A DNA stretch of 64,000 bases from Apteryx mantelli (Eukaryota; Chordata; Aves; Apterygiformes; Apterygidae): NCBI RefSeq assembly GCF_036417845.1, contig NC_089981.1, positions 64,135,268 to 64,199,267 of the forward strand, read 5' to 3'. Position numbers and translations under genes: made by a program. Shown piece by piece: positions 55,901 to 64,000 of this stretch; positions within the stretch are counted from its first letter, which is position 1; every line of letters starts with the position of its first letter. The notes under the pieces were generated by a model, which ran no database searches, was not told the DNA's origin, and saw only the letters and a list, made by a program, of their open reading frames with translations.

Positions 55901-56140
55901 TGCACTTAACACATGCATGCTGTTCAGCCGGTCAGGTGATGCAGGCAACAGCCTGCCGCACACGCGCTGCCGGCACGCAGCGTGCACCTGCAGAGGGGAG
56001 GCTTCACACGCCGACCTGTCAGAGCAGCGCCTGCACAAGCAGCCTCCGCGTCCATCCCTCCCTGCCAATGCATTCCCAGCCCCTAGGTGTTCCTTCAGTT
56101 GGGCTGTTACAACCGTCTGTCAGGCTACACAGTGAATTGC
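44000..56140. other. Gene-free, increasingly GC-rich stretch upstream of FOS
   Basis: Composition rises from AT-rich to GC-rich, so many long open frames appear on both strands by chance (for example 49001-49783 and 53538-54377 on plus). None shows a recognisable domain. Scattered AP-1 sites (TGACTCA at 45825-45831 and 53511-53517) are present. A C13 run lies at 51705-51717. I see no gene here. Confidence 0.65.
51705..51717. repeat. Poly(C) tract, 13 bases
   Basis: Uninterrupted C run in the TMED10-FOS interval; likely length-variable. Confidence 0.9.
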
Positions 56141-56146
56141 ATTGAA

Positions 56147-56198
56147 CAGCTGATCTGGGTTAAAAATAAATACTCTTTTTCAGCTGGATTATTTTTAA
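56147..56198. promoter_or_regulatory. E-box / MEF2 / E-box / MEF2 motif array (candidate enhancer)
   Basis: Within 52 bases there are two CAGCTG E-boxes (56147-56152 and 56181-56186) and two perfect MEF2 consensus sites, TTAAAAATAA (56160-56169) and its inverse TTATTTTTAA (56189-56198). Each E-box is followed by a MEF2 site 3-8 bases later. This arrangement is typical of muscle or neuronal activity enhancers. It lies about 7.5 kb upstream of the FOS SRE. Enhancer function is inferred from motifs only. Confidence 0.45.
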
Positions 56199-56369
56199 GC
56201 TGGGCCAGTTTCCCTGTTCACGTTACTAAGCCACCCCTGTCCTGGCACATCAGGCAGGGTGCAGAGCAGTTACTGAGCTCTGAGGGGTGGCCACGTGGCT
56301 GCTGAGATTGCCACCTGGGTACAGGTTTATTAACCCCCACCTGCGACTGCTGCTCTCCGCACCTGCAGA

Positions 56370-57540
56370 CTCCAGCACGGCGGGAAACCCGCGACACCGC
56401 CAACCCCAACCCCCACGTTGAGGGAGGGAGAACCAGGTGTGGCACAGGCCGGAGAAGGGCGCCGGGCCGCGGCTTTCCCCGGTGCCGGCGCCCCCCGAGG
56501 GCTCCCCCGGCCTGTCCCACCGGCCCCGGCGGGCAGAGGGGGCGGCGGCGGCGGCAGGCCCGGGCCGGGCAGCCGGTGTCCCCCCGCCGCCGCCGCCGGG
56601 CCGCGCCACCGCGGGCAACCGCCCGGCCGCCGCCGCCGCCGCCTCCCAAACAAACAACAGCCGCTCCCGCCGCCATGGCGACCGAGCCTCACCCTCCGCC
56701 GCTGCCATGGCGACCGAGCTCCACCCCTCCCGCCGCGGCTGACGCCGCCGCCTGCGTCGCCCGCGAGCTCCGACGGGGAGAGGAGGGAGGGGGAGGCCGA
56801 TGACGTTGCCGACCCGTTTCTATGGAGACCACGCACCGACGTCAACAGGTTTGTGTGTTTTCAACGTTCCGCCGTCTCCCGGGCAACGTCAGGCGGTCGG
56901 CCCGGCCCCAGCAACAGCGCCGGGATTGGACGGGAGGGGCGAGGGGCGGGGCTTGCGTGGGGCCGGCCCCTCCCCCTCGCGGGGCGCACGGGGGGCAGCC
57001 CTGGGCACGGTGTGCCGCGCTGCGTGGGGCAGCCTCGCACTCGTGGGCCTGTGCTGGGGTCCCCAGGCCTCCTGCGAGGGGTGCCCGTGCGAGGGGTGCC
57101 CGGGCCCACAGTGCGCCCGCCTGCTCCCGTGCGGGCAGGAGCCGGTGCCGGGGCCCTCGCTGGGGTGGGCCGGTGTCACCAGTGGTGGTTCCCGTCCCCG
57201 TCCCTGTCCCCTGCCCCGGCACAGCGGGAAGGCGCCTGCAAGCGTTCCTCGTCTGCTGGGCTCAGGGCTGGGCGCCTGGCGCGGCTCAGCCAGGCGCCGG
57301 TGGCGGTGAGGGGGAGCAGCTGGGCACTGCTTCCAGCGGGGAAGCTCCCGGCCCAGTGCTGAGGTGGCAGAACGGGTTTCGCTCGCCTCCCGCGCAAGAC
57401 CCGGCCTGTTCCTGGGTACGTGTGCTGGCGAGTGTCGCAAATCCGCACCATTAGAAACAGCCAGCGGGCGGGCGAGCCGGAGGGCAGGACGTGTGCGTCC
57501 CGAGCGCCCGCCGCGGGGCGGAGGGGAGGCAGGCATGGGT
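56370..57540. promoter_or_regulatory. Orphan CpG island, probable promoter of an unassigned transcript
   Basis: CpG-dense DNA between TMED10 and FOS, about 6.5 kb from the FOS promoter, with no gene I can attach to it. It contains two copies of GCCATGGCGACCGAGC (56672-56687 and 56704-56719) and GTTTCTATGGAGAC (56816-56829), all resembling RFX X-boxes. CRE-like sites are TGACGTTG (56801-56808), GACGTCAA (56838-56845) and ACGTCA (56886-56891), with an inverted CCAAT (ATTGG, 56925-56929). Open frames starting in strong Kozak contexts exist on both strands but have no recognisable domain. It could drive a lncRNA, a bird-specific gene, or act as a FOS enhancer island. Confidence 0.6.
57073..57102. 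repeat. 15-bp perfect tandem duplication
   Basis: TGCGAGGGGTGCCCG occurs twice in direct succession inside the orphan CpG island. Confidence 0.9.
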
Positions 57541-57544
57541 GTTC

Positions 57545-60500
57545 AGGTGATGACCCAGAGGTGGCTGTGTGTGCTCTGTGTGTGCGTGCGGATCCCCCAC
57601 CGTGCCCAGCACTCGAGTCCAGCCTCGTGAGCGCAGACCCCGTCTCCTCCCTCTGCTTCCCTCGTACCCGGCTGGACAGAGCGGGCTGGTCAGGTCGCTC
57701 TCTCCAGTGCCGCCTCTGAGCCGCTGGGGAGACGCGTGGTTTTCCTGGCGAAAGGCAGGAGGGAATCCCTGTTTACAGGAAGCCAGTGGCGCAGATGGGT
57801 GGCTGCGGGAAGCTCTCCAGCGCTGCTCGCTGGGGCTCTGTGCTGGAGCACAGGGCTCCTTTTCTCCCTGCGGGTGTCCGCCCGCTCCCGCCCTGCGCCC
57901 ACGCTGACGCTCCTGGCTCCTGGTGAAGCCAGCAGGATCAAGGTGTATCTCACACAGGTGCTGGGTGCCAATTTTGCAGCCTGCTGGGCTCTGTTTACTC
58001 TCTGAAGCAAGGAGGGAGAAAGCAGGTTAGCGGTCCGCATCGGCCTGCTGTCGTGCCTCAACGGCAGTGCCCCAGGCACCATGAGCGGGGCTGAGCGCAG
58101 AGAGGTTGGGGCCCCTGTGCCAAATCGCCTCCTGAAGTCAGTCACCGCGCCTGGTCTATGCGGGCAGTTGAGGCCTGTACTCTGCAGTCTGCCTGTTGTC
58201 TACATGTTTTCATCTCAGGTGCTGGTATGGGCCTTGATTAAGTGCTTGTATTGACTTGGAGCAAGTGGTGGGTGGCAGCAGGCAGCAGCAGAGACCTTCC
58301 TCTGGACCCTGTCTGCCACGCGAAGGTGGAGCAGGGACCCGAGCTGACCTGCGAGAATCTCATTTTCCTCCCAGGAGTCTCTGCGCAAGCCCCTACTTGG
58401 GTTTTGCTGCCGCTGTGCAGCTATTTAGGGATGAGTTAACACAAAGGATTTTCCCTCTCCCCTGCCCCCCCCCCCACCAAACCAAACCGCTTGGCAGATC
58501 TTCATCCTTGGGGAGGGAGGATCAAAGCCGCGGGGCTGTGCTGGCAGTGCTCCGCGCTGTTTACATGTGTATTTCTTCATGGTACAGTTAACCCCAGACC
58601 ATTTAACAATATTGAATTTCATATTTGTTTGATTTCTTAAATACCGTCTAAGGAACTTCAGTTTCCTGGGGTTTTCCCAGTTCCTCGGGGAGGGGAGGCC
58701 AGTGTAGTCATGCCTCATCGTTTATTCTCTTGCTGCATTACTGGGGTCTTTCTCCTGCAGTGGCAGCCTCTTTCCACAGAGCTGTTGGCTTCCCTGGGCT
58801 CTGCACAGCGTGCAGTCCGGCTGTCCAGGGCGAGGGACAGCTCACCCAGAACCGTCAGCAAACATCTTCCTTTCAAATCACTCCATTTCATTTCAGCATC
58901 AACACATTAATATGATTCTCACTGGGCCAGGAAGGAGTAAGCTTGAATCCCTGTGAGTCCTTCCAGCAGCCCCATCGCCGCTCGAGCCAAGGACTCGCAG
59001 GACCCAAAGAAAGAGACCTTGTTTGTGTTAAAGGCTGTTCTCCTGGGCAGCTCGCCCAGATGCGCTGGTCTCCGACAGACACAGGAGGAAGGTGATCTGG
59101 GGACTTCTCCTGAAGCAGGGGTGTTTCTTTAGGCAGTGGCAAAGCCTTAGACTTTCCCCCCGAGGCCATCTTCAGCTTTGTGATGCTCTGCTTGTCCTGG
59201 GAGATGCAGCTGCCTGAGCACTCCCTAGCCACAACAATTGGAGGGTTGTTTCTGTCCTGAGCCAAACAATCTTCAACATCCTGTCCCTTTCCTTGTCTTC
59301 TGCTGTTTTGTTCTCTGCCCACAACAAAATCTCCTTAGCGAAGCAGAGCGGTCATCTTCTCCTTGATCTCATCACTTCCTGCTTGCATACCCGTGTCCCC
59401 CTTTCTTTGGGAACCCTGCGCCCAGGGCCTGCAGCAAAGCTATGGCCCCTTCACCAGACCCCAGCCTCAGCGTGAGCGTGGCCTTGGCTGCCTGCCCCGC
59501 GGGGAAGAGCAGCTCACGGGGAGGGGGACGGCTGGACTGTCCAGCCACCGCCTCCAGAGAGCACTCCGGAGATTTGGGGATGTGACGAAAAGCTCAGGCC
59601 GACTCCTGCTTGTGTCGGGTTTTGTTGTGCGTTCCTTGTGGGGTTCCAGCGAGGGCAGTGCAGCTGCGCTCGCCTCATTTGGATCTCGCTTGATTAGCTG
59701 AAAAAGACCTGGATCCGTTTGTCTGTCATGGGGTTTGAGCGTGCTGCCTCTCGCTGCAGTGTGTGAGCTTGCTTTCTCGCCCTATTTCATTTCTGGGGTT
59801 TTACTGCTAAATATTGAGCAGTCCCACAAGTGCGTGGGTCGTTTTGTTTTGAGTAGTTTCCTCTCCTCCTGCGGCTGACCGATGGTGGTAGGATTATAAC
59901 TGATACCGCGCGCAGCAGTGTGGGACGGCCCGTCGCCTTGGAGGCGCTGGAGATAAGAGGCCAGCTTGGCTGCCGTGCTCCAGGCTCCTCACCCCACACC
60001 AGCGGTAGAAAGGGACTGTCCTGGCAGCAGGAGCTGCGGCGGGAGGACGTTGCGCTTGCGCTGCTCTGGGTTATAACACGTCACTTTGGGGTCACTGCTG
60101 CTAGAGGTGAGGGTCCCAAGGCCAGCCTGGTCACAGGGGCACAGGACGCACCGCGAGGGGCAAAGCTGCCTTCGAGACCTGCTGTTTCTGCGCGAAGCAC
60201 GGTGGAGCCAGGTCCAGCCGGGCGAGAGTCAGCATCCAGCGTGGTGCAGGCGAGAGCCCCAGGCGGCGCGGTGGGAACAGGTGGGAGGCACCGGCAGCAT
60301 GATCGGCGGTGATTGGTGGCTAGTGGCATGTGGCCTCATGACCACGAGATGCTGGGATGTCTCTGCTCGCTGTGTTTATTCTTTGGGATGTCCCTGTCAC
60401 ACACCCAGCTGCTGTGATTATTAATTACTATTTATACTTGGCTATAGGTATGTTCTGCATTTTAAGGACCCATGAAGGTGGGAACTCTGCCCTCCTGGGA

Positions 60501-63250
60501 GCTCCCAGGCGAGGTGGCCTTCGCAGGAAGGCCACAGCTCAGCCCCCAGATAATGTGATGGGGCCCTTCTCCAACCCCCTGCTCCTCTGCCACACCAAGG
60601 GAGGGGGCAGACCCCCAACCCTGATTTACCAGCCCCCTTTCCTGCTTTTCCTGCCGCTCGCTCCAGAACCCCGCGGTCCCCGCCCAGCTCTGCAAGCCTC
60701 CGCGGGGCCAGGCAGATGGTGGGGCCCCTCGCACTGTGCCAGAGCACGTGTGGCGCAGGAGACGGGGAACAGCATGTGTGTGTGCGCGTGCAAGGGGAAT
60801 TGCACTAATGCCCCTGCCGCCCGCCCACAAGGCCTGTGCTGCAACGGCGCTCGAGCTATTGTGGGGATCTGCTGATTACACTGGCAGCTGGGCCAGGTGG
60901 CGCTGGCTTCTCGGTGCAGAGGAGTGTTTGAGAGCAAGGAATTATTTTTTAGTGCGTATGGCCATGTTGCTGTGTCCCAGCCCCCAGCAGGCTCCCTCGC
61001 GGGCTCCTCTCCACCGCCAACCTCCCAGCGGCAGCCCCCTGGCAAGAGGCAGATGTTTGTCGCAGCGTGCGCACGGAAAGTGAAACGTGGAACCGCTCAG
61101 TGTGGTTAGTTGTGGTGACAGGATCCGTTTGAGCTGTCACCCGGCTGCCAGTGGGCCACGCTGCTGCCATGAACTTTCCCCTGGTGAGCGGCCAAATTTA
61201 GGCACAGCCATCTCCTGTCCCGGGCACTGGTCATGGCCATGCGGGTCACGCTGTCCCACGCACTGCAGGCCCTTCTCTGCTGTGATTTTCGAAGCCTGAG
61301 CACAGTCGCAAGCTTGGCTCTGGGAAGAGTGTGGGCACAGGCCTGCGGTCCCGGGCTGAGGGCTGTGCACTGAGGCTGGGGAACTCGTCACACCCTTGGG
61401 AAGCAGGAGGCAGCAGGCTTTGCAAGCTTTGCAAGCTTTCCCACCTCCCCGCTTGGCAGGGGGCAAAGCCAAGTGGAGCAGGAGGGGACAACTGCTGGGG
61501 CGCCCCAGACCAGGTCCCTGGCTGGTGTGTGCCAGTGCTGTGGCGATGCCTGGGCAGCGCAGTGGCCATGGCCTCTTCGTCCCACCGGGAGATAGCAGCC
61601 AGCAGCCCTCCCCTGTGCAGGGCCAGTCCGGAGAGTGGTGAAAGGAGGATGTGAGGACAGGGGATCCCGCACACCGGGGGCTGCGGGAGTCCCAGCCGGG
61701 CAGTGGCACGTTGGGTCGAGCCCCGGCGGAGCACCGCCAGGGCCCGGCAGAGCCCCGCTGACCCTGCTCGAGCGAGTTTAACAGCGTCACGGCAGTCAGC
61801 GGGCTCGTGGTGCTTGCGTCCTGCTGTTGTGAAAGGGCCAAGGGACGGCTCGTTCGCTGCTGGCGGAGCTGGGCGAAGAGCCTCTGTCAGGCTGTGGCAC
61901 AGGAGCAAGGGCAACCCCGTCACCCGGGCAGAGGTTTACGCTCTGACTGTGTTTTGTCCCTGCGGTACTGCTCGCTTCCTCCTTTTTTTTTCACAGACAT
62001 TGTGGTAAAACCGTGTGTGCCCCATGTTTGGAGCAAACAACAAACCCACGTCATGTGTTTTTGGTTTCTCTGTTTCCTTGCCTCCGTCGGCACATGCTAG
62101 AAGTGTGCAGCGTCTGTGCACTTTCCATTTGGTGCAAACAGAGCGCGCTTGGTCGCCAGCAGAGACAGCAACAGACAGCTTGCATCGGTGCCACCAAAAT
62201 ATTTTGGGCTCTTGGTGAAGAAGGTCCCCCCCTGGTTTCCAGAAGTTTCTGTTGCGGGTGCAGTTTGGCAGGGGGGACGCCGGGGCTGTCTGCAGGCAGA
62301 AGCAGGACTCAGCAAGTGGTCCCTGACGTGTGGCTCGCAAACGCCTCGGGCTTCGAACCGTGCTGGAGGCTTTCCTCCACGCTGGGCACCGGTGCAGCAG
62401 CCGAGCTGCCCTCCTGGGCCTTGCGGGGATGTGGCTGCAGCAGCTGGGGGGCAGGGACGGCCCGGCCGGGCTGTGCAAATTCACTGGTGAGGGCAGACCC
62501 CTTCGCTGTCAGCATGGGGCAGCGTGGGGCAGAGGCTGGCCGGAGCACGCGGCCCTGGGCACCGTTCCAGGCTGGGGCCGGCCACCGGGCTGGTGCAGAG
62601 GTGGCGAGAGGCATTCCCGGCCCGCAGGCCATTGCCAGCGAGCAGAGTGGGCCATGCGCCGCGGCAGTCCTTGGCTGTCCCCTCCGCTCTGACGGGCAGC
62701 GCAGAAATAGCAGCTGGCCCAGTTTTCCCGCCCCCGTGGCCCAGATCTCTAAGAACGGAGGTTGCTCGCGCAGCAACAGCCACAGCAGCAGCATCAGGCG
62801 CTGCATTTAGCCCATGAGCTCAAACAGCAGGAGAGGCTGCCAGCAGGATCCCAGCCGGGCTGGGTGACGCTCCTGCTTGGAGACTGCGCTGCAGGCTCTG
62901 TTTGTTGCTGTAAACACGCTTGCTGCTGCAGCTTCCCTGTTACTATCTATAGCCGCGATCTCTTGGCTCCCGTGCAAGGCGAGTCTGCGGTCTGGCTCCC
63001 AGCTTTGCCTGACCTGAGCCAGGGCTGCCTGACATCCCCGTTGTGGGTGGGTGTCTCCGGCTTTGCTGCAGCCGGGATCAAAACAAAACCTAAACTGGGG
63101 GAAAGGACAAGCCTTGCCCGCCGCTCCTTGCCGGTGGTTTCCCAGTGGCTCCCTGCCCGCTCGCGCCCCCGAGCTCTCCCAGCCCTCCCGAGGGGCCGCG
63201 TCTCCCCCTGCAGCCCCCCAGGCTTCCCTGGCAAGGTTTCCCAGCGCCCT
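57545..63250. other. FOS upstream interval without a recognised gene
   Basis: GC-rich DNA with many shadow frames but no protein I recognise and no RNA gene. Notable short signals are a perfect AT-rich palindrome CCAAAATATTTTGG at 62194-62207 and an ACGTCAC half-CRE near 60079. By position this is the near-upstream regulatory region of FOS. Confidence 0.6.
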
Positions 63251-63254
63251 GTGT

Positions 63255-63460
63255 CATTATCCTCATTCTCGGCTCTTACTCTGCATATATAATAGAAAAG
63301 TAAATAATGCCACATGAGTGTAACATTTTCCTCACTGTAGGAAATGGAGTAGGTTAGATTTTCCGCATGTACAGCCTGTAATATTCCAGTGCCGAGCTAT
63401 AGACAGAAACCGCTCGGTGCCAGCGACGGGATTTATTTGCAATAAAAAGTACATGTGTGT
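63255..63460. promoter_or_regulatory. AT-rich, CpG-poor element between GC-rich flanks, upstream of FOS
   Basis: A sharply bounded AT-rich island (for example CTGCATATATAATAG and GATTTATTTGCAATAAAAAG) sits between GC-rich DNA on both sides, about 0.3-0.5 kb before the SRE. It contains a C/EBP-like TTGCAAT and several TA-rich motifs. The contrast suggests a conserved noncoding element, but this is inference. Confidence 0.35.
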
Positions 63461-63685
63461 TTCTCGGCGGAGTAACCCCGCTCCGGCTGCTCGGCCGGCC
63501 CTGCTCTGCCTGCCCCCGCAGGGAGCCCTTGCGGCCGCCGAGCCCGCGGTGCTTGGAGGGGCCCCGGCGCCGCCGGGGGCGCGCGGGGGGCGCGGCCCCG
63601 CGGGGGGGGGCGGGGGCCCGCCGCGTCCCGTCGGTCCGTGCCGCGGGGCGCGCCGCCCGCCGCACTTGGCTGCAGCTTGGAGCGG

Positions 63686-63694
63686 TTCCCGTCA
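63686..63694 (+). promoter_or_regulatory. FOS: Sis-inducible element (SIE, STAT site) of FOS
   Basis: TTCCCGTCA matches the c-fos SIE core TTCCCGTCA(A), which binds STAT1/STAT3. Confidence 0.8.
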
Positions 63695-63710
63695 GTCACA
63701 CCCCTCGCAC

Positions 63711-63716
63711 GGATGT
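63711..63716 (+). promoter_or_regulatory. FOS: ETS/TCF half-site of the FOS serum response element
   Basis: GGATGT in context CACGGATGT, the site for Elk-1/SAP ternary complex factors. In human c-fos GGATGT abuts the CArG box; here three bases (ATC) separate them. Confidence 0.7.
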
Positions 63717-63719
63717 ATC

Positions 63720-63729
63720 CCATATAAGG
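63720..63729 (+). promoter_or_regulatory. FOS: CArG box (SRF site) of the FOS serum response element
   Basis: CCATATAAGG is a perfect CC(A/T)6GG. The human c-fos box is CCATATTAGG. Confidence 0.92.
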
Positions 63730-63734
63730 ATATC

Positions 63735-63741
63735 TGCGTCA
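63735..63741 (+). promoter_or_regulatory. FOS: FAP (AP-1/CRE-like) site of FOS
   Basis: TGCGTCA, identical to the human c-fos FAP core and at the same distance from the CArG box. Confidence 0.85.
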
Positions 63742-63759
63742 GTGGGTTCCCGAGCTTGG

Positions 63760-63797
63760 CGGTACCACGCCGCGCGGGCGGTACCACGCCGCGCGGG
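63760..63797. repeat. 19-bp perfect tandem duplication in the FOS promoter
   Basis: CGGTACCACGCCGCGCGGG occurs twice back to back, 19 bases after the FAP site. Both copies are exact. Confidence 0.93.
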
Positions 63798-63989
63798 GGG
63801 AGGGGAGCCGCCGCCGGGCCGCCCCTCCCCCCGCCGCGCCGCCCGGCGGCCGCCGGCCCTCCCCCCCGCCTCGCGGCGCGCCCCCCCGCGGGAGGCGGCG
63901 GGGGCGGGGCGGGCGGGCCGGCCCCGGGGCGGGGCGGCGCGGCGCGGGGCCGGCGGCCCCCCCTCGGGCGCGAGTGGTGCGTCCCCCAG

Positions 63990-63996
63990 TGACGTC
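63990..63996 (+). promoter_or_regulatory. FOS: Cyclic-AMP response element of FOS
   Basis: TGACGTC in context AGTGACGTCGG, about 270 bases after the CArG box, matching the place of the human -60 CRE (TGACGTTT). It binds CREB/ATF family factors. Confidence 0.75.
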
Positions 63997-64000
63997 GGCT

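Larger units (their letters stand above)
63480..64000 (+). promoter_or_regulatory. FOS: FOS upstream promoter (immediate-early, plus strand; gene body beyond the right edge)
   Basis: The region carries the ordered regulatory sites of vertebrate c-fos: SIE (63686-63694), ETS/TCF site (63711-63716), CArG box of the serum response element (63720-63729), FAP/AP-1-like site (63735-63741), GC-rich Sp1-type DNA, and a CRE (63990-63996). Order and orientation match the human promoter from memory. The SIE-to-CArG spacing (34) and CArG-to-FAP spacing (5) are identical. The TATA box and start are expected some 30-60 bases past the CRE, outside the window. The position next to TMED10 and NEK9 supports this. 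Confidence 0.9.

Noticed and set aside
56250..56845. Minus-strand frames of about 150-170 codons starting at GCCATGG in the orphan CpG island
   Set aside because: The GCCATGG 'Kozak' is palindromic and part of the X-box-like repeat, so it appears on both strands; the proteins are low-complexity and match nothing I know. Kept only as part of the island description.

Overview
The window is vertebrate genomic DNA, most likely from a bird or another sauropsid with a compact genome. The evidence is spliced genes with GT-AG introns, CpG-island promoters, no mammalian-type SINEs, rare CR1/L3-like LINE remnants, and protein sequences that are vertebrate but differ from human. Two protein-coding genes are seen, both on the minus strand. 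The right edge carries the promoter of a third gene, on the plus strand. The order NEK9 - TMED10 - FOS and these orientations match human 14q24.3 (synteny from memory).

Positions 1-16.5 kb hold the 5' half of NEK9, a NIMA-family mitotic kinase. Eleven coding exons could be placed to the base, all with consistent reading phase. They encode residues 1-434: the whole kinase domain and the start of the RCC1 propeller. The remaining exons lie off the left edge. The NEK9 start codon and CpG-island promoter are at 15.8-16.5 kb. Positions 16.5-21.7 kb are an AT-rich spacer with no gene I can support.

Positions 21.7-38.1 kb hold the complete TMED10 gene (p24-delta1/TMP21, a cargo receptor of ER-Golgi transport). 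Five coding exons make a 216-residue protein with signal peptide, GOLD domain, coiled coil, one membrane span and a tail with FF and KKLIE sorting signals. Its CpG-island promoter is at about 37.2-38.1 kb. Candidate poly(A) signals are at 23.12 kb and 21.70 kb.

Positions 38.1-63.5 kb hold no recognisable protein gene. The left half is AT-rich. From about 44 kb rightwards the DNA becomes GC-rich and holds many open but unconvincing reading frames. Two features stand out: a compact E-box/MEF2 array at 56.15-56.20 kb, and next to it an orphan CpG island (56.4-57.5 kb) with RFX X-box-like and CRE-like sites, which looks like an unassigned promoter.

Positions 63.5-64.0 kb are the upstream promoter of FOS on the plus strand. 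SIE, ETS/TCF site, serum response element (CArG), FAP/AP-1-like site and CRE appear in the same order as in mammalian c-fos. The TATA box, transcription start and FOS coding sequence should lie just past the right edge. The roughly 25 kb to the left is therefore probably the FOS upstream regulatory domain. I found no CRISPR, tRNA, rRNA or clear intact mobile element, and no evidence for a wholly new system. The most unusual parts are the orphan island and the MEF2/E-box array.
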